Of a stretch of DNA of 64,000 nt, positions 26,641-34,509 are shown piece by piece (the first letter of the stretch is position 1; every line of letters starts with the position of its first letter). This DNA is from Streptomyces sp. NBC_00286. GTDB taxonomy: Bacteria; Actinomycetota; Actinomycetes; Streptomycetales; Streptomycetaceae. The translations under genes and the position numbers were made by a program. The DNA is taken from NCBI RefSeq assembly GCF_036173125.1, contig NZ_CP108054.1, forward strand, positions 1,240,001-1,304,000, given 5' to 3'. Under the pieces are notes generated by a model. That model was given only the letters and a program-made list of their open reading frames with translations, did no database searches and was not told the origin of the DNA.

Positions 26641-28071
26641 ATGTCCGCGCTTCGCGCCAGGCTGGCGGCGATATTGGTCGCCGCCTGCCTCCTCCTCACA
26701 GGCCAAGCCCTGACCGCACCGGACCGGGCGGCCGCCGCCGACCCGGGCTACCTGATGGTGCACTTCACCGGGGAGGGGTCGGCCAACCAGCAGATGTACC
26801 TCTCGCACAGCACGGACGGCCTGCGCTGGAACGACCTCAACGGCGGCGGCATGGTCCTGCGCTCCACGGTCGGCACGAAGGGGGTGCGCGACCCCGCACT
26901 GGTGAGATCCCCCGACGGCAGCAAGTACTGGATCATCGCGACCGACCTGTGCTGGGGCTGTGGGTCGACCGTGGACGGATCCATCAACAACGGCAGCCGC
27001 AACCTCGTGGTGTGGGAGTCGACGGACCTGGTCAACTGGTCGAAGCCGTGGCTGCTCAACGTCGCCGGCGCGATTCCCGACGGGCGCAACGCCTGGGCGC
27101 CGGAGGCGATCTGGAACCCGGCCACCAACGACTACGTCCTGTACTGGGCGACGAACGTGCCCCTCGACGGCAAGACGAAGCACCGCATCTTCTACGCCCG
27201 CACCAGCGACTTCCGCTCCATCACCACCCCGAAGATCTACATCGACCGCCCCGGCACCCAGGAACTCATCGACACCCAGATCGTCGAGGTTCCGTCAGGC
27301 GTCGGCAACTACCGCTACGTACGGGCCTCCGGCGACGGCCAGATCACCCTCGAAGGCAGCAACTCGATCCTGGGGACCTGGACCAGGCTCGGCGACCTCT
27401 CCGGCATCGGCCTGACCGGCTCCCAGGTCGAGGGCCCGATGTGGATGAAGTTCCGCGACCGCAATGAGTGGACCCTGTACCTCGACCAGTACGCCTCAGG
27501 CCGCGGCTACATGCCGGTTACCACGACCAACCCGTCCAGCCCCGGCACCTACAAGCTCCCGGCATCGGGAAGCTACAACATGGGCGGCACCAAGAAGCGC
27601 CACGGTTCGATCCTGACCCTGACGGCCGCCGAGGAGGCCCGCGTCCTCGCCCGCTGGCCCAACACCCCGGCCAAGCGGCTCCAGTCCTTCAACTTCCAGG
27701 ACCGGTACGTGCGACACGCCGACTTCGACGTGCGCATCGACCAGAACATCACCAGCGAGGACGCCCAGTTCCGCCTGAGGCCCGGCCTGTCCGGCTCCGG
27801 CACCGTCTCCTTCGAGTCGGTGAACTTCCCCGGCTACTTCCTGCGGCACTCCAACTACGACTTCCAGCTCGCCTACAACGACGGCACCGCCCAGTTCGCC
27901 GCGGACGCCACGTTCCGGCAGGTCGCCGGGCTCGCCGATTCCAGTTGGTCGTCGTTCCAGTCGTACAACCACCCGGACCGCTATATCCGGCACTTCGGGT
28001 ACCAACTCCGCCTCGACCCGATCACCACCGCGACAGGACGCAGCGACGCCACCTTTCGCGTGACGAGCTGA
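26641..28071 (+). CDS. Secreted GH43 glycosidase with C-terminal AbfB (CBM42) module
   Basis: A 476-residue exported enzyme: signal peptide to about residue 34, a five-bladed GH43 propeller (about 40-345) and an arabinofuranose-binding AbfB/CBM42 module (about 350-476, with NFQDRYVRH and the paralogous NFPGYFLRH and NHPDRYIRH repeats forming the beta-trefoil). Within the catalytic domain, GVRDPALVRS and VEGPMWMKF are the likely acid/base-bearing segments. It probably releases or cuts arabinose side chains. ATG 26641 is chosen because AGGAG lies 6 nt upstream; a second ATG is two codons earlier. Of the three GH43 enzymes here its catalytic domain is the most divergent. Confidence 0.85.
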   Translation: MSALRARLAAILVAACLLLTGQALTAPDRAAAADPGYLMVHFTGEGSANQQMYLSHSTDGLRWNDLNGGGMVLRSTVGTKGVRDPALVRSPDGSKYWIIATDLCWGCGSTVDGSINNGSRNLVVWESTDLVNWSKPWLLNVAGAIPDGRNAWAPEAIWNPATNDYVLYWATNVPLDGKTKHRIFYARTSDFRSITTPKIYIDRPGTQELIDTQIVEVPSGVGNYRYVRASGDGQITLEGSNSILGTWTRLGDLSGIGLTGSQVEGPMWMKFRDRNEWTLYLDQYASGRGYMPVTTTNPSSPGTYKLPASGSYNMGGTKKRHGSILTLTAAEEARVLARWPNTPAKRLQSFNFQDRYVRHADFDVRIDQNITSEDAQFRLRPGLSGSGTVSFESVNFPGYFLRHSNYDFQLAYNDGTAQFAADATFRQVAGLADSSWSSFQSYNHPDRYIRHFGYQLRLDPITTATGRSDATFRVTS

Positions 28072-28293
28072 CCCGACCGGGATGCCGGCGCCTTCACGGC
28101 GCCCCCTCACTGCCAACCGCCCACCAGCGGAGGAGGCGCCGGCTTCCCCTCCACGAGCCATCCCGGCGACCCCGACGGGACACTTCTCCCCGCCGCCGAC
28201 CGCCAGCGCGATGTCATACGGGCCGAATGCCAGCACCTTGACCGAGGCCTCGCGCACCTGCCACAGCCATGTCTTCTTCAGGGATGTGAATCC
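28072..28293. other. Intergenic between two GH43 genes
   Basis: The first 35 bases contain two GGCGCC palindromes five bases apart, a possible weak terminator. The remaining DNA has a minus-strand stretch (about 28190-28290) with protein-like composition (KKTWLWQV, VKVLAFGPYD) and no start or domain; it may be a worn gene piece. Confidence 0.35.
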
Positions 28294-29724
28294 ATGCACA
28301 GCGTGAGACCTCCCGGCCGCCGCAGGTTCCGGCCGGGCGCTCTGGCCGCCGCGGCCGCCGCCTCGCTCCTGTTGGGCTTTGCCGGCTCTGCCGTACCCGC
28401 CCAGGCGGCGGAGAGCCCGGTCCTGCCAGGGCTCACCGCCGACCCGAACATCATCCGCTTCGGCGACACCTACTACATGTACCCGACGACCGACGGCTTC
28501 CCGGGCTGGAGCGGCACGCAGTTCAAGGCGTACTCCTCCAAGGACCTGGTCCACTGGAAGGATCACGGAGTCATCCTCGACCTGGGCCCGGACGTCAGCT
28601 GGGCCGACATCAGGGCCTGGGCCCCGGCGATCGAGGCGAAGAACGGCAAGTACTACTTCTACTACTCCGCCGACACGAACATCGGCGTCGCGGTCTCCGA
28701 CTCACCCACCGGCCCGTTCAAGGACCCCCTGGGCAAGCCGCTGATCGCCCGCGGCGCGTATACCGGCCAGATGATCGACCCGGCGGTCTTCACGGACGAC
28801 GACGGCCAGTCGTACCTCTACTGGGGCCAAGGCCGCGCCCGTGTGGTGCCGCTGAACGACGACATGATCTCCTTCGACGCCTCGAAGGTCACCGACATCA
28901 CGCCCGTCGGCTACAACGAGGGCACCTTCGTCATCAAGCGCAAGGGCACCTACTACTTCATGTGGTCGGAGAACGACACCCGCGACGAGAACTACCGCGT
29001 CGCCTACGCCACCGGCCCGTCGCCCACCGGCCCCTGGACCAAGCGCGGCGTGATCCTGGAGAAGGACCTCTCGCTCGGCATCAAGGGCCCCGGCCACCAC
29101 TCGGTGGTCAATGTGCCGAACACCGACGACTGGTACATCGCCTACCACCGCTTCGCCATCCCCGGCGGCGACGGCACCCACCGTGAAACCACCATCGACA
29201 AGCTGGAGTTCGCCTCCGACGGCCTGATCAAGAAGGTCGTCCCCACCCTGAGCAGCATCGACCCGGTCACCGCCGGCACCGCCCTGCCGACGAACACCAC
29301 GCGCTCGCTACGGTCCGTCAACTTCCCCGGCCGCTACGCCGTCGTGCGGTCGGACAACCTCGGCTACCTCGAACCGGTGACGTCCTCCAGCACCACGGCG
29401 GTCAAGCAGAGCGCCACCTTCACCGTCATCCCCGGCCTGGCCGACTCCAAGTGCTACTCGTTCCGTGACTCGTCCGGCCGCTACCTGCGCCACAAGGACC
29501 TCCGGGTCCGCTTCGACGCGAGCAACGGCACGACGCTCTTCAACAAGGACGCCACCTACTGCGCCCGGCCCGGTTCGACCACCGGCTCGGTCAGCCTGGA
29601 GTCATACAACTACCCCGGCCGCTACCTCCGCCACTACTACTACGAGCTCCGCATCGACGCCTACCAGGACAACGCCACCTTCCGCGCCGACAGTTCCTTC
29701 ACGGCGGTCAGCCCTTGGGCCTGA
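28294..29724 (+). CDS. Secreted GH43 arabinosidase with AbfB (CBM42) module
   Basis: A 476-residue exported GH43 enzyme: signal peptide ending near AQA (about residue 38), catalytic propeller (about 40-325) and AbfB module (about 335-476). All three GH43 acids are visible: general base D50 in LTADPNIIRFG, pKa-modulating D162 in MIDPAVF and general acid E209 in YNEGTFV. The catalytic domain is of the type acting on arabinan or arabinoxylan/xylo-side chains. The linker PTNTTRSL and the AbfB module are very close to those of the GH43 gene at 32793, although the catalytic domains differ, pointing to module exchange. Confidence 0.9.
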   Translation: MHSVRPPGRRRFRPGALAAAAAASLLLGFAGSAVPAQAAESPVLPGLTADPNIIRFGDTYYMYPTTDGFPGWSGTQFKAYSSKDLVHWKDHGVILDLGPDVSWADIRAWAPAIEAKNGKYYFYYSADTNIGVAVSDSPTGPFKDPLGKPLIARGAYTGQMIDPAVFTDDDGQSYLYWGQGRARVVPLNDDMISFDASKVTDITPVGYNEGTFVIKRKGTYYFMWSENDTRDENYRVAYATGPSPTGPWTKRGVILEKDLSLGIKGPGHHSVVNVPNTDDWYIAYHRFAIPGGDGTHRETTIDKLEFASDGLIKKVVPTLSSIDPVTAGTALPTNTTRSLRSVNFPGRYAVVRSDNLGYLEPVTSSSTTAVKQSATFTVIPGLADSKCYSFRDSSGRYLRHKDLRVRFDASNGTTLFNKDATYCARPGSTTGSVSLESYNYPGRYLRHYYYELRIDAYQDNATFRADSSFTAVSPWA

Positions 29725-29933
29725 TCGATTCCCTCGCCCGCCAGGTGGCCCGCACCGCGAAGCCCTGCGGGCCACCGGCCTGCCCGAGCGGCCGTACGGC
29801 CTCAGCAGGGAGCAGACCCGTCGAGCTCGCTTGCGCAGCCTGCGAACGGTTTGCTCCACACGACAGTCGAGATCTCCCTCCCACTCCCGGCGCGTGCGAT
29901 GCGCGGCGGACCCCCCACCCCCCGGAAGGCCCC

Positions 29934-32201
29934 ATGAGACTCCTCCAACGAAACGGAATTCGCGTCGCCGGTACGGCCGCCGCCGTCCTCGCCGGCATAG
30001 GCTCCTCGGTCACCGCGGTGCCCGCATCCGCCGCCGAGCCGGGGAGCTGGACCTCGGTCCAGCCCGGTGCCGCACAGACGGGCTGTGACGGCGTACGCGC
30101 CACTGTGGCGCTGGACGCGAACGGCGCCCTCTCGCTCGGCGCGAGCTGGAACTGCCGCCAAGCCCTGATACCCGCTCCGATCGGGCTGGTGACCAGCCAG
30201 GCCGACTTCACCACCGGACTGGACTTCGTCAGACGCACGGATACGCCCGTCTCGTACAACTACAAGGTCAAAGCGGGGAAGTCCCAGGACCGGACGCGGT
30301 CCGCGACCGAGACGAGACTGGTGTTCGCGAAGGGCTCCGCGCAGATGACCGTGCACGTCCGCACGTCCGCGGACGGTGTGGCGCTGCGCTACGAGCTGCC
30401 GTCGGGTGCGACGGTGCTGCGCGAGGCGACCTCGTTCGAACTGCCGACCAACGCCCAGCTGTCCCGGCAGGAGTTCACTCCCGACCACGAGAAGGGCTAC
30501 GTCACCTCTCCCGTCGCCGACGTCCCCACGGGCTCGTATGACATGGGCATGTTCGCCCAGCAGGCCAACGGCGCGCGGGTGCTGCTCGCCGAGTCCGGTG
30601 TGGACGGAGGCTATTCAGGTGGCCGGTTCGCCCACACCCAGGGCACCGGCCGGTTCACCGTCGCGCTGGCCGACGCGCAGATCGCGCGATCCGGCGCGTT
30701 CACCACAGCGTGGCGCACCGCCGCCATCGGCAGCACGGCGACGATCGTGGAGTCCACGCTGGTCGACGACGTCGCGCCCGCGTCGAAGATCTCCGACACC
30801 TCGTGGATCAAGCCGGGTGTCGCCGCGTGGCCGTGGCTGGACGGCATGATCCCCACCCAGCGCGACCTGCCCAAGCTCAAGCAGTGGGCCGACTACGCCT
30901 CCTCGCAGGGCTGGCCCTACCTTCTGGTGGACGACGGCTGGAAGTCCAACCAGTCGATCATTCCCGAGCTCGTGGCCTACGCCCGGGAGCGCGGCGTGCA
31001 GGTCATGCTCTGGTACCACTGGCAGGACCTGGACACCGCCGCCGAGCGGGACGCCGAGTTCACCAAGCTCACCGGGTGGGGTGTCGTCGGCGTCAAGATG
31101 GACTTCATGGGTTCCGAGACCCAGGCCCGTCAGCAGTGGTACGACGCGACCCTGGCCGACACCGCCCGCCACAAGCTGATGGTCGACCTGCACGGCTCAC
31201 GCCTGTCCGTCGGCGTCCACCGCACCTGGCCGCACGTGCTGACCAATGAGGCCGTCCGCGGCGAGGAATACCCCGGCGGACGGAACACCGGGCACGTGGC
31301 CGCGCTCCCGTTCACTCGCGGCCTGCTCGGCCCGGCCGACTACTCGCCGATGAGCTTCCAGCAGCGCAACCCGAACAGCGACGCCGCCGAACTCGCCCTC
31401 GGCGTACTCCTGGACAGCGGCATCATGCTGCCCGGCAGCCGCATCCCGGACTACCAGGCCCGGCCCGAGGCGCAGCGGTGGCTGCGCATGCTGCCGACCG
31501 CATGGGACGAGACGAAGTACGTGTCGGGCGACCCGCTCACCGGCGGGGTCATCGCTCGCCGCAGCGGCGACCGGTGGTTCGTCGGAGGGTTCAGGAGCGG
31601 CGGCGCCACCACCACCAGCTACCCGACCACGTTCCTCGGCTCCGGTAGCTGGCACGCGGAGATCACCACCGACGGCTCCAACGGCCTGAGCCGCACCAGC
31701 AAGGTCATCCAGGCCGGTGACACGCTGAGCGTCCCGGTGATCGCCAACGGCGGTCATGTGGTCAAGCTGACCAAGGTCCCGGCCGTCCCGACCGGGAACC
31801 GCACGGTGACCATCGCCGGCAGCAGCCACGTACTCGACGTGAAGAGCGGGAGCCTCGCGAACGACGCCGAGATCATCCGCTGGCCCAGCGCCGGCGGCGC
31901 CAACCAGCGCTTCGCGTTCGTGCCCCTCGGCGACGGATACACGCGGATCGTCAACCAGGCGAGCGGCAAGGACGTCGTCATCCGGTGGGCCTCCCGCGAC
32001 GCGGGCGCCAAGGCCGTCCAGTACCCGTACGAAGCCAACGCGAACACCAACGACGAATGGCTGGCCGAAGACGCGGGCAACGGCCGTATCCGGCTCCTCA
32101 ACCGCCACAGCGGTCTCTACCTCACCGCGGGCAGCGCCCAGGGCGACCGACTGGAGCAACACCCGTACGGCGCCGACCACCAGACGTTCACCGTCTCCTG
32201 A
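29934..32201 (+). CDS. Secreted GH97 glycosidase (alpha-galactosidase type) with ricin-B module
   Basis: A 755-residue exported enzyme: signal peptide to about residue 35, an N-terminal beta-sandwich (about 40-270), the GH97 barrel (about 280-530), a C-terminal sandwich, and a ricin-B/CBM13 module (about 625-755). D390 in VVGVKMDFM matches the position of the nucleophile in retaining GH97 alpha-galactosidases; inverting members use a Glu base instead. The ExVRGEEY motif with E439 is also present. It probably removes terminal alpha-galactose or beta-L-arabinopyranose outside the cell. ATG 29934 is preceded by GGAAGG; the longer open frame upstream lacks a signal peptide. Confidence 0.87.
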   Translation: MRLLQRNGIRVAGTAAAVLAGIGSSVTAVPASAAEPGSWTSVQPGAAQTGCDGVRATVALDANGALSLGASWNCRQALIPAPIGLVTSQADFTTGLDFVRRTDTPVSYNYKVKAGKSQDRTRSATETRLVFAKGSAQMTVHVRTSADGVALRYELPSGATVLREATSFELPTNAQLSRQEFTPDHEKGYVTSPVADVPTGSYDMGMFAQQANGARVLLAESGVDGGYSGGRFAHTQGTGRFTVALADAQIARSGAFTTAWRTAAIGSTATIVESTLVDDVAPASKISDTSWIKPGVAAWPWLDGMIPTQRDLPKLKQWADYASSQGWPYLLVDDGWKSNQSIIPELVAYARERGVQVMLWYHWQDLDTAAERDAEFTKLTGWGVVGVKMDFMGSETQARQQWYDATLADTARHKLMVDLHGSRLSVGVHRTWPHVLTNEAVRGEEYPGGRNTGHVAALPFTRGLLGPADYSPMSFQQRNPNSDAAELALGVLLDSGIMLPGSRIPDYQARPEAQRWLRMLPTAWDETKYVSGDPLTGGVIARRSGDRWFVGGFRSGGATTTSYPTTFLGSGSWHAEITTDGSNGLSRTSKVIQAGDTLSVPVIANGGHVVKLTKVPAVPTGNRTVTIAGSSHVLDVKSGSLANDAEIIRWPSAGGANQRFAFVPLGDGYTRIVNQASGKDVVIRWASRDAGAKAVQYPYEANANTNDEWLAEDAGNGRIRLLNRHSGLYLTAGSAQGDRLEQHPYGADHQTFTVS

Positions 32202-32223
32202 TGGCGCTCAACGCGACAGCCGT

Positions 32224-32511
32224 CTAGCGGTACATCACTGGGTCAGAACCCTGCGCCCCGTGGCCGGGGCCGTGGTCGAGAGCCACGGCCCCGCTGACGG
32301 GCGGCGGGAAGGAGACCGTGGCGGGTAGCGGGCCGTTGACCTGGAGGAGGGCCGTACGGGCCGCGTTGCCGCCGTTGGTGAAGGCGATGTCGACGACCTT
32401 GGTGCCCGTGGCGCCGGTGCTCCAGGACGCCCAGCCCATCGGCGCCGGCGGCACCGCGATCTGGTGTGAGTCACCGCGACGGGTTCCGTCCGGAGGCCTT
32501 GCCGCTCTCAC
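32224..32511 (-). pseudogene. Remnant of a secreted glycosidase or carbohydrate-binding module
   Basis: About 60 codons read as a beta-sandwich carbohydrate-binding module fragment (VDIAFTNGGNAARTALLQVNG and TVSFPP), preceded by PPAPMGWASWS, which resembles the MGWNSW motif of GH27 alpha-galactosidases. Neither part is complete and no signal peptide or ribosome site is present. It is probably what is left of an enzyme once encoded on the minus strand of this locus. Confidence 0.4.
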
Positions 32512-32718
32512 ACCGCGAATGTCCGGATTCCGAACGTGCGTCGATCTGCGGAACTGGTCGGCGCCGAACGTAAAGGGTGCCCCGTACGGAAGTCAACGCA
32601 TGCGGCAGTACGGCTTTTCCGTTACCCGGGCGGCGCGAACTGCACCAGAACGGAACCCGTCGGAAACATTGACGGAACCATGACTGAAACTTATCTTCTG
32701 CTCGAAGTGCCGCACATT

Positions 32719-32734
32719 GTTCTCAATATCGAAC
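32719..32734. promoter_or_regulatory. CAZyme palindrome site 2 (GTTC-N8-GAAC)
   Basis: The palindrome extends to 7-bp perfect arms here (ATTGTTC-N8-GAACAAT, 32716-32737). It lies about 55 bp before the TTG start of the next GH43 gene, in a position expected for an operator overlapping the promoter. Confidence 0.65.
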
Positions 32735-32792
32735 AATCACGCCCCGCACCACGGCGATCGGCCAAGCGGACTGGCCGAGCCCGGAGGAAGAG

Positions 32793-34148
32793 TTGAACAG
32801 AACCGTAAGAACGCTGCTCGCCCTGCTGGGCCCGCTGCTGCTCCTGCTGAGTGCCCCCGCCCTTCAGGGCACCGCCACGGCCGCCGCCCCACCGGCCGGA
32901 CAGGCCACGCGGTACACGATGACCGCGTTCACCAACAGCAGCGAGTCGAACATGTATGTGTACGACTCGCCGGACGCCACCAAATTCACCCTGCGGAAGG
33001 GCCCCGCCTACACCCCGCCGTCCGGTCTCATCCGGGACCCCAGCATCTTCAAGCACACCGACGGCTTCTACTACATCACCTACACCACCAACTGGACCGG
33101 GAACACGATCGGTTTCGCCCGGAGCACCGACCGGGTGAACTGGACGTTCCTGTACAACTACACGATCCCGGTCAGCGGGTTGACCCGCACCTGGGCGCCG
33201 GAGTGGTTCGTCGACAGCGACGGCAGCGTCAACGTCATCATGTCGCTGACGTCGGCGAGCTCCGGCACCCACTTCACCGCCTGGAAGATCACGGCGACCA
33301 ATGCCGCGCTGACCACCTGGTCGGCCCCCACCCAGCTCTCCGGCATCGGCCCGAACTACATCGACACCTTCGTCGTCAAGGTCGGCTCCACGTACCACGC
33401 GTTCACCAAGAACGAGACGACGAAGTACATCGAGTACGCCACCGCCTCCAGCCTCACCGGCCCGTACACCATGCGGAAGACGGGCAACTGGGCCGGCTTC
33501 GGCGACTGGGTCGAGGGCCCGGCCCTGGTCCAGCTCGACAACGGCGGCTGGCGCATCTACTACGACGGCTACCGCGCCGGCAAGTACTGGTACAGCGACA
33601 GCTACGACAACTTCGCCACCTGGACCACGCCCACCGAGGTGCCCGGCCTGACCGGCTTCATACGCCACGCCACCGTGCTCAAGGAGACGGTCGCCGGCGG
33701 TGTCACCCTGCCCACCAACACCACCAGGTCACTGCAGTCGGTCAACTTCCCCGGGCGGTCCGCCGTGGTGCGCTCCGACAGCCTCGGCTACGTCGACCCG
33801 GTGAGCGCCTCCAGCAGCACCGCCGTCAAGCAGAGCGCGACCTTCACCGTCGTGCCCGGCCTCGCGGACGCCAACTGCTACTCCTTCCGTGACTCCGCCG
33901 GCCGCTATCTCCGCCACTGGGACTACCGGATCCGCTTCGACGCGAGCAACGGCACCGACACCTTCAACAAGGACGCCACCTACTGCGCCCGCCCCGGCAG
34001 CACATCCGGCTCCGTCAGCCTGGAGTCGTACAACTACCCCGGCCGCTACCTCCGCCACTACAACTACGCGCTGCGCGTGGACCCTTACCAGAACACCGAC
34101 ACGTTCCGAGCCGACAGCTCCTTCACGGTGATCATCCCCTGGGCCTGA
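32793..34148 (+). CDS. Secreted GH43 exo-arabinofuranosidase-like enzyme with AbfB (CBM42) module
   Basis: A 451-residue exported enzyme: signal peptide to about residue 31, GH43 domain (about 40-300) and AbfB module (about 310-451). Predicted general base is D82 in LIRDPSIF and general acid E241 in DWVEGPAL. The domain order and catalytic type match the GH43-CBM42 exo-1,5-alpha-L-arabinofuranosidase known from Streptomyces avermitilis (Araf43A). A TTG start is called because GGAGGAAGAG stands directly before it and the signal peptide begins there. Palindrome site 2 lies just upstream. Confidence 0.9.
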   Translation: MNRTVRTLLALLGPLLLLLSAPALQGTATAAAPPAGQATRYTMTAFTNSSESNMYVYDSPDATKFTLRKGPAYTPPSGLIRDPSIFKHTDGFYYITYTTNWTGNTIGFARSTDRVNWTFLYNYTIPVSGLTRTWAPEWFVDSDGSVNVIMSLTSASSGTHFTAWKITATNAALTTWSAPTQLSGIGPNYIDTFVVKVGSTYHAFTKNETTKYIEYATASSLTGPYTMRKTGNWAGFGDWVEGPALVQLDNGGWRIYYDGYRAGKYWYSDSYDNFATWTTPTEVPGLTGFIRHATVLKETVAGGVTLPTNTTRSLQSVNFPGRSAVVRSDSLGYVDPVSASSSTAVKQSATFTVVPGLADANCYSFRDSAGRYLRHWDYRIRFDASNGTDTFNKDATYCARPGSTSGSVSLESYNYPGRYLRHYNYALRVDPYQNTDTFRADSSFTVIIPWA

Positions 34149-34509
34149 CCTGTCCGGCCCACCCTGTCGTGCTGTCGCGGGGCCCACCCGCGGCGGCGCG
34201 GCCTTCTCTCCGCGCCCCCCGCGGTCGCTCCACCCGCCACTTCCTCATCATGCTGTCGCAGGCGTACGCCGACACCGGCCTCGGCACCTCCAATGTCTGA
34301 CTCGGTGCCAGGGCGCCTTCCGGACACACACCGCCAGGTCGCCTTGCCTGGCGGGCCGGATGAGTCTCCTGCACCTCACGTCTCGCCGGCATGGTGGCGA
34401 GGGCGGTGTCCCACACCACCACCTCCGCCACGATGCCGTCGCCCGTCGGCCATATGAGCCAACAGATCAACGACCGAGCTATCGCTCTCTCCTCACCGAA
34501 AGGTGCAAG
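34149..34509. other. Intergenic before the GH127 gene, with possible gene debris
   Basis: No intact gene. On the minus strand around 34360-34450 a short stretch (DGIVAEVVVWDTAL) resembles the end of a LamG/jellyroll module, and on the plus strand near 34230-34300 a stretch ends in LSQAYADTGLGTSNV-stop. Both lack starts and are probably leftovers of deleted genes. No copy of the GTTC-N8-GAAC palindrome was found here. Confidence 0.35.

Noticed and set aside
27496..28566. Minus-strand frame over the gap between two GH43 genes with a protein-like stretch
   Set aside because: Only about 30 codons look protein-like, without start, motif or ribosome site; it was noted in the intergenic entry, not called as a gene.
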